A stretch of 34,557 bases of DNA, from NCBI GenBank assembly GCA_004356955.1, contig SMXS01000099.1, positions 1 to 34,557 of the forward strand, written 5' to 3'. The position numbers were made by a program, and so were the translations under genes. This stretch comes from Alphaproteobacteria bacterium (GTDB taxonomy: Bacteria > Pseudomonadota > Alphaproteobacteria > SMXS01). Below, one piece after another: positions 7,007-16,585 of this stretch (positions are counted from its first letter, which is position 1; every line of letters begins with the position of its first letter). Under the pieces are notes generated by a model that worked only from the letters and a program-made list of their open reading frames with translations, was not told the DNA's origin and did no database searches.

Positions 7007-7918
7007 ATGGCGTCCAATCAACTTCCTGTCGTTATCAGCCCGGAAGGCAGCCTTTCGCGCTATCTGCAGGAAATCCGCAAATTCCCGCTGCTCTCAAAAG
7101 ATGAAGAGTACATGCTCGCCAATCGCTGGCAAGAGCACGAAGACACCGAAGCCGCGCATCAGCTGGTGACCAGCCATCTGCGCCTGGTGGCCAAGATTGC
7201 TATGGGCTATCGCGGTTATGGCCTGCCCTTGGGCGAGCTGATCTCTGAAGGCAATGTCGGCATGATGCAGGCGGTCAAACGGTTTGACCCGGAGCGGGGC
7301 TTCCGCCTGGCGACCTACGCCATGTGGTGGATCCGCGCATCCATTCAGGAATATGTGCTGCGGTCGTGGTCCCTGGTAAAAATGGGCACGACGGCGGCCC
7401 AAAAGAAACTGTTTTTCAACCTGCGTCGCATCAAGGGTCAAATAGAGGCCATCGATGATGGCGACCTGCATCCTGATCATGTCACCGAAATCGCCACCAA
7501 ATTAGGCGTGCCCGAACATGAAGTTGTCAACATGAACCGCCGCATGAGCGGTCAGGACAGTTCACTGAACGCCCCCCTGAAGTCAGATTCAGATACCGAC
7601 TGGCAGGACATGCTGGTGGATGATGAAATCGATCAGGAATCACAGCTGGCCGAACAAAGCGAGATGGACCTGCGCAGGGAATTGCTGCTGGAAGCCATGC
7701 AGGGTCTGAATGAACGTGAACAGCACATTTTGACCGAACGCCGCCTGAAAGACGACATATCGACCCTTGAGGACCTCAGCCAGATTTATGACATTTCGCG
7801 CGAGCGAGTGCGTCAAATTGAGGCCCGTGCCTTCGAGAAGCTGCAAAAAGCCATGAAGAACGCCATGCGCGAACGACTGCTCGCCAGCGAAGAAGCGCGC
7901 GAAGAGCACGTCAGCTAA
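7007..7918 (+). CDS. rpoH: RNA polymerase heat-shock sigma factor RpoH (sigma32)
   Basis: A 303-residue group 3-like sigma factor. Region 2 is present (SHLRLVAKIAMGYRGYGLPLGELISEGNVG ending in TYAMWWIRASIQEYVLRSWSLVK); the RpoH box QKKLFFNLR is at 132-140; region 4.2 reads ISRERVRQIEARAFEKL. The RpoH box separates it from RpoD. The protein directs polymerase to chaperone and protease promoters during heat and envelope stress. It is degraded by FtsH in many proteobacteria, and ftsH is also in this window with a sigma32-like promoter. The start is the ATG at 7007, with GAGG 8 bases upstream; that ribosome site can be paired by an upstream leader segment. It converges on purA. Confidence 0.97.
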   Translation: MASNQLPVVISPEGSLSRYLQEIRKFPLLSKDEEYMLANRWQEHEDTEAAHQLVTSHLRLVAKIAMGYRGYGLPLGELISEGNVGMMQAVKRFDPERGFRLATYAMWWIRASIQEYVLRSWSLVKMGTTAAQKKLFFNLRRIKGQIEAIDDGDLHPDHVTEIATKLGVPEHEVVNMNRRMSGQDSSLNAPLKSDSDTDWQDMLVDDEIDQESQLAEQSEMDLRRELLLEAMQGLNEREQHILTERRLKDDISTLEDLSQIYDISRERVRQIEARAFEKLQKAMKNAMRERLLASEEAREEHVS

Positions 7919-7920
7919 AA

Positions 7921-8007
7921 TAATTAAGGGGACACAATACTTAATTGTAGGCCAGCAGCGCGTATAGCTCGGCCAATAGGCAATTAAGTATTGTGTCCCC
8001 TTAATTA
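7921..8007. repeat. Palindromic MITE/REP-like element, perfect 27-bp terminal inverted repeats
   Basis: Bases 7921-7947 and 7981-8007 are exact reverse complements over 27 bp, separated by 33 bases that contain a further GGCC/GGCC pairing (7950-7953 with 7971-7974). Each arm contains the core AAGGGGACACAATACTTAAT. I recall closely similar AATTAAGGGGACA-type arms beside Y1/RAYT-type transposases in other proteobacteria, but I cannot check this here. No ORF lies inside. AT-rich TTAATTA steps continue to 8030. It starts 2 bp after the rpoH stop and could also act as a bidirectional transcript end. Confidence 0.8.
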
Positions 8008-8035
8008 CCTTTAATTATAGGCCCTTAATTTTCCA

Positions 8036-8087
8036 GGCCACAAGTGGCCCGGCGCTCGTGCGCCGCCCCCGCGGAGTCGTGCGCGAC
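8036..8087. terminator. Cluster of three GC-rich hairpins between rpoH and purA
   Basis: Three perfect hairpins occur in a row: GGCCAC-aa-GTGGCC (8036-8049), CGGCGC-tcgt-GCGCCG (8050-8065) and GTCG-tgcg-CGAC (8076-8087). Neither strand has a proper T-run directly after them, though GGAAAATT follows the first stem on the minus strand. They may end or stabilise the purA and rpoH transcripts. Confidence 0.4.
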
Positions 8088-8109
8088 AGCGCATTGGCGT
8101 GAGCGATAA

Positions 8110-9402
8110 TCAGTCCGCAAATGGATCCTTTACCATGATCGTGTCTTCGCGTTCGGGGCTGGTGGACAACAAAGCCACCGGTGCCTCGATCAATTCCTCG
8201 ATCCGGCGGATATATTTAACCGCTGTTGCGGGTAAATCAGCCCAGGACCGGGCACCATAAGTGCTCTCACTCCAGCCTTCCATCGTTTCATAGATCGGCA
8301 CAACGCCCGCCTGGTTTTCAACGCCATTGGGGAAGTAGTCAATGCGTTCGCCATTCAACTCGTAGCCCACGCAGACCTTCAGTTCTTCCATGCCATCGAG
8401 CACGTCAACCTTGGTCAGGGCGATGCCCGTGATACCCGCAATTTTAATGGCCTGGCGCACCATGACGGCATCGAACCAACCGCACCGGCGTTCGCGCCCG
8501 GTGACGGTGCCAAATTCGTGCCCCCGTTCGCCCAGACCCCGGCCAATTTCGTCATGCAGCTCGGTCGGGAAAGGACCCGCCCCAACGCGCGTCGTATAGG
8601 CTTTGGTGATCCCGAGAATGTAATCCAGCGTGCCGGGGCCAACGCCTGACCCGGCGGCGGCCTGTCCCGCCAACGTGTTGGACGACGTCACAAAGGGATA
8701 CGTGCCGTGGTCGATATCCAGCATGGTGCCCTGCGCACCTTCAAACAGAATGCGACAGCCTTTGGTTTTCTTTTCATCCAGAAAGCGCCAGCCAGAGCAG
8801 GCAAATTCGAGAATTTTCGGGGCGATCTCCATCAACTGGTTGACCAGCGTATCGCGGTCAGCCTCGGCATGGCCCAGGCCTCTGCGCAGCGGGTTATGAT
8901 GGGCCAGCAACACATCAACCCGCGCTGCAACAGCGTCTCGGCTGGTGAGGTCACATACGCGGACAGCACGACGACCAATCTTGTCTTCATAGGCCGGACC
9001 GATCCCACGACGCGTCGTGCCAATCTTGGTTGCATCAGCCGAGGCATCTTCACGAATGCCATCCAACTCGCCGTGCAATGGCAGAATAAGCGACGCATTA
9101 TCAGCGATGTGCAGCACATCCCGGTCAATCGTGACGCCCTGGCTGCGCAATTGTTCAATTTCTTTCATCAACGCCCACGGGTCGACAACAACACCATTGC
9201 CGATCAGCGACGGGCGGCCGCGCACGACACCCGATGGCAGCAGCGACAGCTTATAGGTCGTATTGCCGATGACCAGCGTATGGCCCGCATTGTGCCCGCC
9301 CTGAAAGCGCACGACAACGTCTGCGCGCTCTGACAGCCAATCGACAATCTTGCCTTTACCTTCGTCGCCCCACTGCGACCCCATGACCACTACATTTGCC
9401 AT
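8110..9402 (-). CDS. purA: Adenylosuccinate synthetase
   Basis: A 430-residue full-length enzyme that joins IMP and aspartate with GTP to make adenylosuccinate, the first committed step to AMP. The N-terminal [16 protein letters not shown] phosphate loop, GGHNAGHT, the [19 protein letters not shown] block, [21 protein letters not shown] and [10 protein letters not shown] are all in place. Its ATG overlaps the stop of hisZ by one base (TAATG), so translation is probably coupled to hisZ; a G-rich ribosome site lies in the hisZ end. It is last in the minus-strand run and converges on rpoH across the palindromic spacer. Confidence 0.98.
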   Translation of the reverse strand: MANVVVMGSQWGDEGKGKIVDWLSERADVVVRFQGGHNAGHTLVIGNTTYKLSLLPSGVVRGRPSLIGNGVVVDPWALMKEIEQLRSQGVTIDRDVLHIADNASLILPLHGELDGIREDASADATKIGTTRRGIGPAYEDKIGRRAVRVCDLTSRDAVAARVDVLLAHHNPLRRGLGHAEADRDTLVNQLMEIAPKILEFACSGWRFLDEKKTKGCRILFEGAQGTMLDIDHGTYPFVTSSNTLAGQAAAGSGVGPGTLDYILGITKAYTTRVGAGPFPTELHDEIGRGLGERGHEFGTVTGRERRCGWFDAVMVRQAIKIAGITGIALTKVDVLDGMEELKVCVGYELNGERIDYFPNGVENQAGVVPIYETMEGWSESTYGARSWADLPATAVKYIRRIEELIEAPVALLSTSPEREDTIMVKDPFAD

Positions 9403-10574
9403 TACGCCCCCTGGGCCTCTTTAATTTCAATTACTTGCCCGTCCAGATAGACATGGCGGCAACCCAGGCGCTGGGCCTCGGCAGTTGGGTCATCACAAGG
9501 CCTAAGGCCCGCAATCACCCGGTGTCCATCGACGCGCAATGACGCCGCCGAACCGGCATCTGCCCCCAGCGGGACAAACACCAGATCAGCCTCACTGCTC
9601 GCGACACCAGCGCGCATCAGCGAATCCACATAGATGGTAAAGCCAACAGCAGGTTCCGTGGCACCGCCGTCGCCAACAACACCATAGCGCCCACCCCGAC
9701 CCAATTCGCCTTCGCCGTTACCGGCAAAGAGGGTAAAACAAAGGCCCACATGGTATTCAAAATTCCGATATTCGCCCGGGTCAATCGTCAAGGTCACGTC
9801 GGGATTCTCGGCACGCAGCGCAGAAACAAAAGCGGCCAATTCGTCGACCTGTGCCTGCGCACTGGCGGGCAGCGACATGTTTTGTAAAGCGTCCAAGGCG
9901 CGGTCAGCAGGACCTGCAGCCGATAACAAGGCCTTGAACAAAGGCCCGGCGTCACCATCCTGGGCGGCCAGCGCGTCTATATTTTTGGTGTCCAGCGCCT
10001 GGCGGATGCCGTCAGCAACGGCGGCATCCAAGCCTAATTCTGCCGCCAATTCAGGGACAAACTGCGGCATGGTCAGATCAATTGTAAAATTGTCGACGCC
10101 TGCCGCCCGGACTGCCTCGATAGCCAGCGATATCACTTCAACTTCGGCAGCCTGCGAGGCCTCGCCAATCAGCTCTACCCCAGCCTGGCCCACCTCGCGT
10201 TCACGGCGCAACTGGCCGCCCTCGACACGCAGAACCTGGCCAGCGTAACACAGGCGCAGAGGACGCGGCTCGTTGGCCAACCGGGTCGTCGCAATGCGGG
10301 CAATCTGCGTGGTAATATCGGTGCGGATGCCCAGCATTTTCTTGGACGCCGGGTCCATCAGCCTAAACATGCGCGGGCCTTCGGATGCCCCGACGCCGGC
10401 CAGCAATGTAGCTTCAAATTCGGCCAATGGTGGGGCCACTTGGGCATAGCCATAATGGTAAAAACAGGACAGCAGCGTCGATACAGTAATGGCTTCACGC
10501 TCGGCATTTGGCGCAAGCGTGTCGTGCAGCCCAACGGGCAGCAAAGCTTTTGAGGCGGTGTCTTTCATCGCCAT
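9402..10574 (-). CDS. hisZ: ATP phosphoribosyltransferase regulatory subunit HisZ
   Basis: A 390-residue class II aminoacyl-tRNA synthetase-like protein without the tRNA-binding extension. It shows [55 protein letters not shown] (motif 2 region), [31 protein letters not shown] and GRGGRYGVV. This matches HisZ rather than HisS. HisZ partners the short HisG in the first step of histidine synthesis, so a short-form hisG should exist elsewhere; none is in the window. Two start codons are possible: ATG 10574, or ATG 10568, which has a better-spaced AGGG. It follows serA by 49 bp and overlaps purA. Confidence 0.93.
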   Translation of the reverse strand: MAMKDTASKALLPVGLHDTLAPNAEREAITVSTLLSCFYHYGYAQVAPPLAEFEATLLAGVGASEGPRMFRLMDPASKKMLGIRTDITTQIARIATTRLANEPRPLRLCYAGQVLRVEGGQLRREREVGQAGVELIGEASQAAEVEVISLAIEAVRAAGVDNFTIDLTMPQFVPELAAELGLDAAVADGIRQALDTKNIDALAAQDGDAGPLFKALLSAAGPADRALDALQNMSLPASAQAQVDELAAFVSALRAENPDVTLTIDPGEYRNFEYHVGLCFTLFAGNGEGELGRGGRYGVVGDGGATEPAVGFTIYVDSLMRAGVASSEADLVFVPLGADAGSAASLRVDGHRVIAGLRPCDDPTAEAQRLGCRHVYLDGQVIEIKEAQGA

Positions 10575-10623
10575 AACCCTAACTGATGCTCCTGCATTAT
10601 CCGAAGACTAAAAGCCCGTTACC

Positions 10624-12210
10624 CTAGAACGACAGCGCTTTTGCCAATTTGACCTGGGGTAAAGCGCAAACCTTGCGCAACAGTTCTTGCGAGATTTCTT
10701 CATCCACATGAATCAACGCCAGCGCGCCATTATCTTCAGCACTTGATGCCCGGCCCAAATTAAAGTTGGCGATGTTGACGCCCGCTTCACCCAGTATCGT
10801 GCCCAGGGCGCCGATGAAACCGGGTTCATCCACATTCCTGACGAACAGCATATGAGGCGCCAGCTGCGCTTCGACATCAATGCCCATCAGATGCACGATC
10901 CGTGGCTGTTGGTCGGAAAACAAAGTGCCCTCAATGACCCGCGTTGTCTTTTGCGATTTCACGGTCAGGCGGATCAGGGTCGTATAATCCCCTTCCCGGC
11001 TATGCTTGGTTTCGCATACATCGATATTGCGGTCTTTGGCCACAGTTTCCGCATTCACCATGTTAACCGATACATCCAGCACAGGCGCCAGCAGGCTTTG
11101 CAGAATGATGGACGTCAGCGGGCTTGTATTGATTGTCGTGGCGTGGCCCTCATACTCGACATCGACCTGGGTTATCCCCGATTCAGCGATCTGGCCAATA
11201 AAGCTGCCCAATTGTTCCGCCAGCACCATATAAGGTTTCAGCCGCGGGGCTTCTTCGGCCGACACTGAGGGCATGTTCAACGCATTTGTAACGGCCCCGT
11301 CGACCAGATAGTCGGACATCTGTTCAGCAACCTGGACGGCGACATTGACCTGGGCTTCTGCAGTCGAGGCACCAAGATGCGGTGTCGCGATAAAGTTTTC
11401 ATGACCAAACAGGGCGTTTTCTGTGGCCGGTTCGTTTTCGAACACATCGAAGGCTGCACCGGCGATTTTGCCGCTATTGAGACCGTCCAGCAGGTCGGCC
11501 TCGACAACCAATCCACCACGGGCGCAGTTGATGATGCGGACGCCATCTTTCATTTTTGCAATGGCCGCCGCGTCAATGATACCGCGCGTACTATCGGTCA
11601 ATGGCGTATGCAGCGTAACGACATCAGCGCGGGCAAACAGCGCATCAAGTTCGACCTTCTCGACACCCAGATCAATCGCCCGTTCTGGCGACAGATAGGG
11701 GTCAAAAGCGACAACTTTCATGCGCAGGCCCAAGGCGCGTTCAGCGACGAGGGAGCCAATATTACCACAACCGATCAGGCCCAGCGTCTTGCCCGTTAGC
11801 TCGACCCCCATAAAGCGGGACTTTTCCCACTTGCCTTCCTGGGTGGATCGATCTGCCAAGGGGATCTGACGGGCGAGGGCAAACATCAAGGCAATGGCGT
11901 GTTCTGCTGTAGTGATGGAATTGCCAAAAGGCGTGTTCATGACCACAACACCACGACTGGTTGCAGCCGGGATATCGATATTATCGACACCAATACCCGC
12001 ACGGCCCACGACTTTAAGATTCGTCGCTGCCGCCAATATTTCTTCGGTGACCTTGGTGGCCGACCGGATGGCCAAGCCGTCATAGTCGCCAATGCACGCG
12101 ATCAGTTCTTCTGGCGACATGCCAGTGATCTGGTCAACTTCGACGCCGCGTTCCTTGAAGATTTCGGCCGCGCGAGGGCTTAACTTGTCGGATATGAGGA
12201 CTTTGGTCAT
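10624..12210 (-). CDS. serA: D-3-phosphoglycerate dehydrogenase
   Basis: A 528-residue enzyme opening the phosphorylated serine pathway by oxidising 3-phosphoglycerate to 3-phosphohydroxypyruvate with NAD. GCGNIG (147-152) marks the nucleotide fold; the catalytic residues Arg231 (NCARGG), Glu260 and His278 (PHLGAST) are present. The length and C-terminal part indicate the long type with an intervening domain and a final ACT domain (about 452-528, [20 protein letters not shown]), which usually gives feedback control by serine. The frame is open 12 codons further upstream, but the ATG at 12210 overlaps the serC stop (ATGA) and has GAGGT upstream. It forms an operon with serC. Confidence 0.97.
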   Translation of the reverse strand: MTKVLISDKLSPRAAEIFKERGVEVDQITGMSPEELIACIGDYDGLAIRSATKVTEEILAAATNLKVVGRAGIGVDNIDIPAATSRGVVVMNTPFGNSITTAEHAIALMFALARQIPLADRSTQEGKWEKSRFMGVELTGKTLGLIGCGNIGSLVAERALGLRMKVVAFDPYLSPERAIDLGVEKVELDALFARADVVTLHTPLTDSTRGIIDAAAIAKMKDGVRIINCARGGLVVEADLLDGLNSGKIAGAAFDVFENEPATENALFGHENFIATPHLGASTAEAQVNVAVQVAEQMSDYLVDGAVTNALNMPSVSAEEAPRLKPYMVLAEQLGSFIGQIAESGITQVDVEYEGHATTINTSPLTSIILQSLLAPVLDVSVNMVNAETVAKDRNIDVCETKHSREGDYTTLIRLTVKSQKTTRVIEGTLFSDQQPRIVHLMGIDVEAQLAPHMLFVRNVDEPGFIGALGTILGEAGVNIANFNLGRASSAEDNGALALIHVDEEISQELLRKVCALPQVKLAKALSF

Positions 12211-13370
12211 GGGTTCTTTACCTCTGCAAACGCCCAGTCTAGCCATGGCGTCAGGGATTCTAAATCAGATTGTTCGATGGTCGCACCGGCCCAAATGCGC
12301 AAGCCCGGTGGGGCGTCGCGATAGGCACCAATATCCAATGCTACACCTTCAACTTCCAGCAAGGATGCAATCTTTTTAGCGGTGGCAGCCTGATCGTCTT
12401 CGCTTAGCCCTACAAACCAGGGCTCAACGATCTTTAGGCACACGGACGTGTTGGATCGGATGGCCTTGTCTTCTGCCAGGAATGCAGCCCAGTCGGACGC
12501 CTCGACCCACTGTTCCAACGCGGCCAGATTTCCCGTCGCCCTGTCGATCAGGCCAGACAGGCCGCCAACATCGTCGGCCCAGCGCAGGGCATCAAGATAG
12601 TCCTCCACGCACAACATGGACGGCGTGTTGATGGTTTCACCCCGGAAGATTCCTTCGATCAGCTTGCCGCCCTTTGTCAGGCGGAAAATCTTGGGCATCG
12701 GCCAGGGGGGTGTATAGCTTTCCAGCCGCTCGACAGCCCGGGGGCTAAGGACCAGCATGCCGTGGGCGGCTTCGCCACCCAAGACTTTTTGCCAGGAATA
12801 GGTTGTCACATCGAGTTTGGACCATGGCAGATCCATGGCAAACACAGCCGAAGTTGCATCACAAATGGTCAGGCCCGCACGGTCATCTGCAATCCAGTCG
12901 CCATTGGGAACACAAGCACCAGAGGTCGTCCCGTTCCAGGTAAAGACGATGTCACGGTCAGCCTCGACCAGAGAAAGATCGGGGATTTTGCCATAGTCGG
13001 CATTGATTCGGCGCACATCATCCAGCTTCAACTGGTTCAGCACATCACCAACCCAACCTGCACCAAAGCTTTCCCACGCCAACAAGTCGACACCGCGCGC
13101 GCCCAGCAGTGACCAAAGGGCCATCTCGACCGCGCCTGTATCAGAGGCGGGCACTATGCCAATACGATAGTCGTCGGGGATGCCCAGCACAGCCCGCGAG
13201 CGGTCAATCGCCTCGGCCAGCTTGGCTTTGCCGTCTTTCGAGCGATGTGACCGACCCAGGCAGGCATCCTGCAAGGCGTCCAGCGACCAACCTGGTCGTT
13301 TGGAACAGGGGCCCGAGGAAAAATTAGAGTTGGCAGGCCGTTGGTTTGGCTTTTGTACTGGTACATTCAT
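12207..13370 (-). CDS. serC: Phosphoserine aminotransferase
   Basis: A 387-residue PLP-dependent class V aminotransferase that makes O-phosphoserine from 3-phosphohydroxypyruvate and glutamate. It begins [15 protein letters not shown], typical of the alphaproteobacterial/Methanosarcina-type SerC. PLP contacts include Asp171 (CDATSA) and the Schiff-base lysine Lys195 in [15 protein letters not shown]. The frame is open 26 codons upstream, but those codons coincide with the likely leader, and the family N-terminus starts near the ATG at 13370. It overlaps serA by ATGA. A strong promoter and a structured leader lie upstream. Confidence 0.94.
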   Translation of the reverse strand: MNVPVQKPNQRPANSNFSSGPCSKRPGWSLDALQDACLGRSHRSKDGKAKLAEAIDRSRAVLGIPDDYRIGIVPASDTGAVEMALWSLLGARGVDLLAWESFGAGWVGDVLNQLKLDDVRRINADYGKIPDLSLVEADRDIVFTWNGTTSGACVPNGDWIADDRAGLTICDATSAVFAMDLPWSKLDVTTYSWQKVLGGEAAHGMLVLSPRAVERLESYTPPWPMPKIFRLTKGGKLIEGIFRGETINTPSMLCVEDYLDALRWADDVGGLSGLIDRATGNLAALEQWVEASDWAAFLAEDKAIRSNTSVCLKIVEPWFVGLSEDDQAATAKKIASLLEVEGVALDIGAYRDAPPGLRIWAGATIEQSDLESLTPWLDWAFAEVKNP

Positions 13371-13399
13371 GGTGGGAGCTCTGCATTCGTTACTCTCGA

Positions 13400-13434
13400 C
13401 CGAAACCGCCGCTTTCAGGCTGATTTCGGGGCGG
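13400..13434 (-). promoter_or_regulatory. Interlocked inverted repeats in front of serC
   Basis: On the coding (minus) strand the order is CCGCC, CCGAAA, 13 bases, GGCGG, TTTCGG. The first pairs with the third and the second with the fourth, so the two stems exclude each other. A regulatory leader RNA is known upstream of serC-serA in alphaproteobacteria; whether this is that family I cannot tell. The predicted transcript start falls inside the 5' strands, so a DNA operator is an alternative reading. Confidence 0.35.
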
Positions 13435-13462
13435 ATAATAGGGGCCAAGGCCCTGTTGTCAA
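13435..13462 (-). promoter_or_regulatory. Sigma70-type promoter of serC-serA
   Basis: On the minus strand a perfect TTGACA (13462-13457) is separated by 16 bases from TATTAT (13440-13435). The spacer carries the dyad GGGCC-tt-GGCCC, a possible operator. It is the strongest promoter-like match I found in the window and separates serCA from the upstream thiD gene. Confidence 0.65.
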
Positions 13463-13513
13463 CGAAGCATTTTTCCTATCTGGAATGCAAAAAACGCAGG
13501 TTATAAAACAGAT

Positions 13514-14326
13514 TTATCCACGGGTGTATCCGCTGGTTTGAAATGGGTGCCCATGATTCAGCGGACCATGGCCAGACCCGTATCCGGGCGCGGTCCGAAT
13601 GGCCTCTTGCACATAGCTTCGGGCACCGACAATGGCCGTCGGTAGTGCCTGCCCCAGGGCCACCAGTGTGGCAATGGCGCTGGCCAGCGTGCAGCCCGTC
13701 CCATGGGTGTTTTTTGTGTCGATGCGACGGCTTTCATAAGACGTAAAACCACCTTCGGTGACCAACATATCAACCAGGTCGTCGCCTTCCAGGTGCCCGC
13801 CTTTGACCAAGACGTTCTGTGCGCCCATGGCCCTGATTTTGGCCCCTGCCATGGCCATATCGTCGGAACCTGTGATGCCAATGCCCGTCAAGGCTTCAGC
13901 CTCGGGAATATTAGGGGTCACCAGCCAGGCCAATGGGATTAACTCGTGGATCATCACGGACAGTGCATCGTCCGGCATTAATGAAGCACCACCCTTGGCG
14001 ACCATCACCGGGTCAACAACAATGCGTAGGCCTTCGCTGAGATTTCGAATTGTCTTGGCGACGTGGCTGATCATGGCCCCATCCCCCAGCATACCAATCT
14101 TGATGATGTCCGCGCCGATATCGTCCAGCACGGCCATCATCTGGTCGGACACGAATTCGGGCTCGATGGATTTGATCGACTGTACGCCCAGACTGTTCTG
14201 CACCGTCAGGGCCGTAATCGCCGTCGCTGCATAGCCCCCCAAGGCAGTCACGGTCTTGATATCTGCCTGGATGCCCGCGCCGCCGCTAGAGTCAGACCCG
14301 GCAATGATAAGGACACGCCCCGTCAT
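13514..14326 (-). CDS. thiD: Hydroxymethylpyrimidine/phosphomethylpyrimidine kinase
   Basis: A 270-residue ribokinase-fold enzyme that phosphorylates HMP and HMP-phosphate in thiamine synthesis. The N-terminal IAGSDSSGGAGIQADIKT motif, VDPVMVAKGG, TPNIPEAEALTG and the anion-hole segment THGTGCTLASAIA (catalytic Cys212) are all typical. The start ATG overlaps the glmM stop (TGATG), so it is translated with glmM although the pathways are unrelated. No other thi gene and no TPP riboswitch is seen nearby. Confidence 0.96.
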   Translation of the reverse strand: MTGRVLIIAGSDSSGGAGIQADIKTVTALGGYAATAITALTVQNSLGVQSIKSIEPEFVSDQMMAVLDDIGADIIKIGMLGDGAMISHVAKTIRNLSEGLRIVVDPVMVAKGGASLMPDDALSVMIHELIPLAWLVTPNIPEAEALTGIGITGSDDMAMAGAKIRAMGAQNVLVKGGHLEGDDLVDMLVTEGGFTSYESRRIDTKNTHGTGCTLASAIATLVALGQALPTAIVGARSYVQEAIRTAPGYGSGHGPLNHGHPFQTSGYTRG

Positions 14327-15675
14327 CAGGCCCCTGCTGCCTGTACGGCAGAAACAATGTCGTCGATGACGGACCGCAGCAAGACTTCGTCATCGCATTC
14401 ACCCATGACCCGAATCAAAGGTTCGGTACCCGAAAGCCGGATAAGGAGCCGCCCCTTGCCATCAACCCGGCGCTCACCATCTGCAATGGCTGCCTTGACC
14501 TGCGCATTATCAAGCGGCGCGCCACCAGAATAAGTAACGTTTTCAAGGATCTGTGGCGTCTTCTCGAAAATCTTGCAAACCTCGCTGGCGGGCGCGTCAG
14601 TATTCACCAGCGCGTTGAGCACCTGCAAGGCCGACACCAGCCCATCGCCTGTGGTGCCATAGTCGGTCATCACAATATGGCCCGATTGTTCGCCTCCCAA
14701 ATTATAGCCATGGGCCCGCATGTGTTCGACCACATAGCGATCACCCACCTGGGTACGGATGAAGTCCAGACCCTGGGCTTTGATGTGGCGTTCCAGACCC
14801 AAATTCGACATCACGGTCGCCACCAGGCCACCACCTTTGATCATGCCGCGGCGTTGCCACTCAATCGCGATCAGGCCCATCAGCTGGTCTCCGTCGATCA
14901 ATTGGCCTTTTTCGTCAGCCATCAATACTCGGTCTGCGTCACCGTCAAGGGCAATGCCCAGATCGGCCTTGTTGTCGATGACGGCCTGTTGCATCAGGGC
15001 CGTGTCCGTGGACCCGCAACCATCATTGATGTTGAATCCATTGGGGGATACGCCCAGCGGAATAATCTCTGCTCCCAGCTCCCACAACACTTTAGGGGCC
15101 ACTTTGTAGGCAGCCCCATGGGCGCAATCGATAACGACTTTCAGGCCGTCCAACGTCTTGCCAGTAGGGAAGGTCGCCTTGGCATATTCGATATAGCGGC
15201 CTTGTTCATCATCCAGCCGCCGCACACGACCAATATCTGCAGAATCAGCCAACGCGCTATCAAGGTCACCTTGCATGGCCTTCTCGATGGCCAGTTCGAT
15301 ATCGTCGGAAAGCTTGAACCCGTCCGGCCCAAACAGTTTGATACCATTGTCGTAATACGGATTATGCGAGGCCGATATCATCACACCGATATCGGCACGC
15401 AAAGATTTGGTCAGCATCGCCACGGCGGGTGTTGGCATCGGCCCCACCAAAAACACATCCATACCGACGGATGAAAACCCCGAGGTCAACGCCGCCTCCA
15501 ACATATAGCCAGAAAGGCGCGTGTCTTTGCCAATCAACACCCTATGGCGATGATCCCCTCGGACAAAATGACGACCCGCAGCCATCCCGACCCGCTGGGC
15601 GATATCGACAGTTATGGGGTGGGCATTGGCCCGGCCCCGAATGCCATCTGTGCCAAAATACTGACGTTCTGTCAT
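14326..15675 (-). CDS. glmM: Phosphoglucosamine mutase
   Basis: A 449-residue alpha-phosphohexomutase converting glucosamine-6-phosphate to glucosamine-1-phosphate for UDP-GlcNAc, the precursor of peptidoglycan and lipopolysaccharide. It starts [12 protein letters not shown]; the phosphoserine is Ser103 in [15 protein letters not shown]; the metal site is DGDADR (about 243-248); the sugar loop is GGEQSGH; and the C-terminal phosphate site is [12 protein letters not shown]. It is 21 bp downstream of folP and overlaps thiD by one base. The folP-glmM pairing after ftsH is common in proteobacteria. Confidence 0.98.
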   Translation of the reverse strand: MTERQYFGTDGIRGRANAHPITVDIAQRVGMAAGRHFVRGDHRHRVLIGKDTRLSGYMLEAALTSGFSSVGMDVFLVGPMPTPAVAMLTKSLRADIGVMISASHNPYYDNGIKLFGPDGFKLSDDIELAIEKAMQGDLDSALADSADIGRVRRLDDEQGRYIEYAKATFPTGKTLDGLKVVIDCAHGAAYKVAPKVLWELGAEIIPLGVSPNGFNINDGCGSTDTALMQQAVIDNKADLGIALDGDADRVLMADEKGQLIDGDQLMGLIAIEWQRRGMIKGGGLVATVMSNLGLERHIKAQGLDFIRTQVGDRYVVEHMRAHGYNLGGEQSGHIVMTDYGTTGDGLVSALQVLNALVNTDAPASEVCKIFEKTPQILENVTYSGGAPLDNAQVKAAIADGERRVDGKGRLLIRLSGTEPLIRVMGECDDEVLLRSVIDDIVSAVQAAGA

Positions 15676-15696
15676 AAATTTCTACTCAATCCGCCA

Positions 15697-16572
15697 TTAG
15701 GAATCGTGGATCGCCTGCCAAACGTCTAAAGCCTGTCTGGTTTGCGCCACATCATGCACCCGCAAAATATGAACGCCTTGATCGATCCCCGCAAGGGCTG
15801 CGGCAATGGAACCTGGTAATCTGTCCCCAGCATTCGGCACTGGCGTGATGTGGTCGATAAAGCTTTTTCGCGACACCCCCAACAAAAGTGGGCGTCCCAG
15901 CGCGTGCAGTGCCTCCAACCCCGCCAGCAGGGCCAGATTGTGGTCCAGCGCTTTGCCAAAGCCAATGCCCGGGTCCAGGATCACACGCTGTGGGTCGATA
16001 CCGGCATCTTTGCAAGCTTGTATTCGCCCCTCAAAATACGCCAGAACTTCGGCCACCACATCATCATATTGCGGGGCGTCCTGCATGTCTTTGGGCTTGC
16101 CCTGAGCATGCATCAGGATAATCGGTCCCTCTGTACTGGCCGCCACCTGCATCGAATCGGGGTCATGGGTCAGGGCCGTGACATCATTAATGATCTCGGC
16201 ACCCGCTGCTAATGCCGCACGCATGACATTGGCATTGCGCGTATCAATGGATACGGGGACGCCCACCCCAACAAGGCCCTCTATAACGGGGAGGACACGG
16301 TCCAGTTCTTCCGCTGGCGTGACAGGGTCAGCGCCAGGCCTGGTAGATTCGCCGCCAATATCAAGGATATCTGCCCCCTCGACGACCAATTGCCGTCCAT
16401 GCGCAACCGCTGCTGTCGGGTCCAGGAATGCACCCTCGTCGAAAAAGCTGTCGGGGGTAACATTGACAACACCCATGATCATTGGACGTGAAAAGTCCAG
16501 TGGTCCAATAGACCCAATTAGTCCGGGGGATGCCATTTGTTGATTGGGGGCCATTTGTTGCGTGGAGGCCAT
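15697..16572 (-). CDS. folP: Dihydropteroate synthase
   Basis: A TIM-barrel enzyme that condenses 6-hydroxymethyl-dihydropterin diphosphate with p-aminobenzoate. It carries MGVVNVTPDSF, GADILDIGGESTRPGA, PVSIDTRN, IINDVTAL, LDPGIGFGK and GVSRKSF. At 291 residues it is slightly long because of an N-terminal tail, MASTQQMAPNQQMASPG, that repeats QQMA. Three in-frame ATGs (16572, 16554, 16536) lie in this tail, created by an 18-bp duplication, and none has a clear ribosome site, so the true start is uncertain. It starts 13 bp after the ftsH stop. Confidence 0.95.
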   Translation of the reverse strand: MASTQQMAPNQQMASPGLIGSIGPLDFSRPMIMGVVNVTPDSFFDEGAFLDPTAAVAHGRQLVVEGADILDIGGESTRPGADPVTPAEELDRVLPVIEGLVGVGVPVSIDTRNANVMRAALAAGAEIINDVTALTHDPDSMQVAASTEGPIILMHAQGKPKDMQDAPQYDDVVAEVLAYFEGRIQACKDAGIDPQRVILDPGIGFGKALDHNLALLAGLEALHALGRPLLLGVSRKSFIDHITPVPNAGDRLPGSIAAALAGIDQGVHILRVHDVAQTRQALDVWQAIHDS

Positions 16573-16585
16573 GGTCAGGCCAGGC

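Noticed and set aside
13400-13434. Reading the serC leader as a true H-type pseudoknot
   Set aside because: Both connecting loops would have zero length, so the two stems cannot form together; mutually exclusive stems or a DNA operator are more realistic.
14677-15474. 265-codon plus-strand ORF opposite glmM
   Set aside because: Antisense shadow of a complete, well-conserved glmM frame; no recognisable motif.
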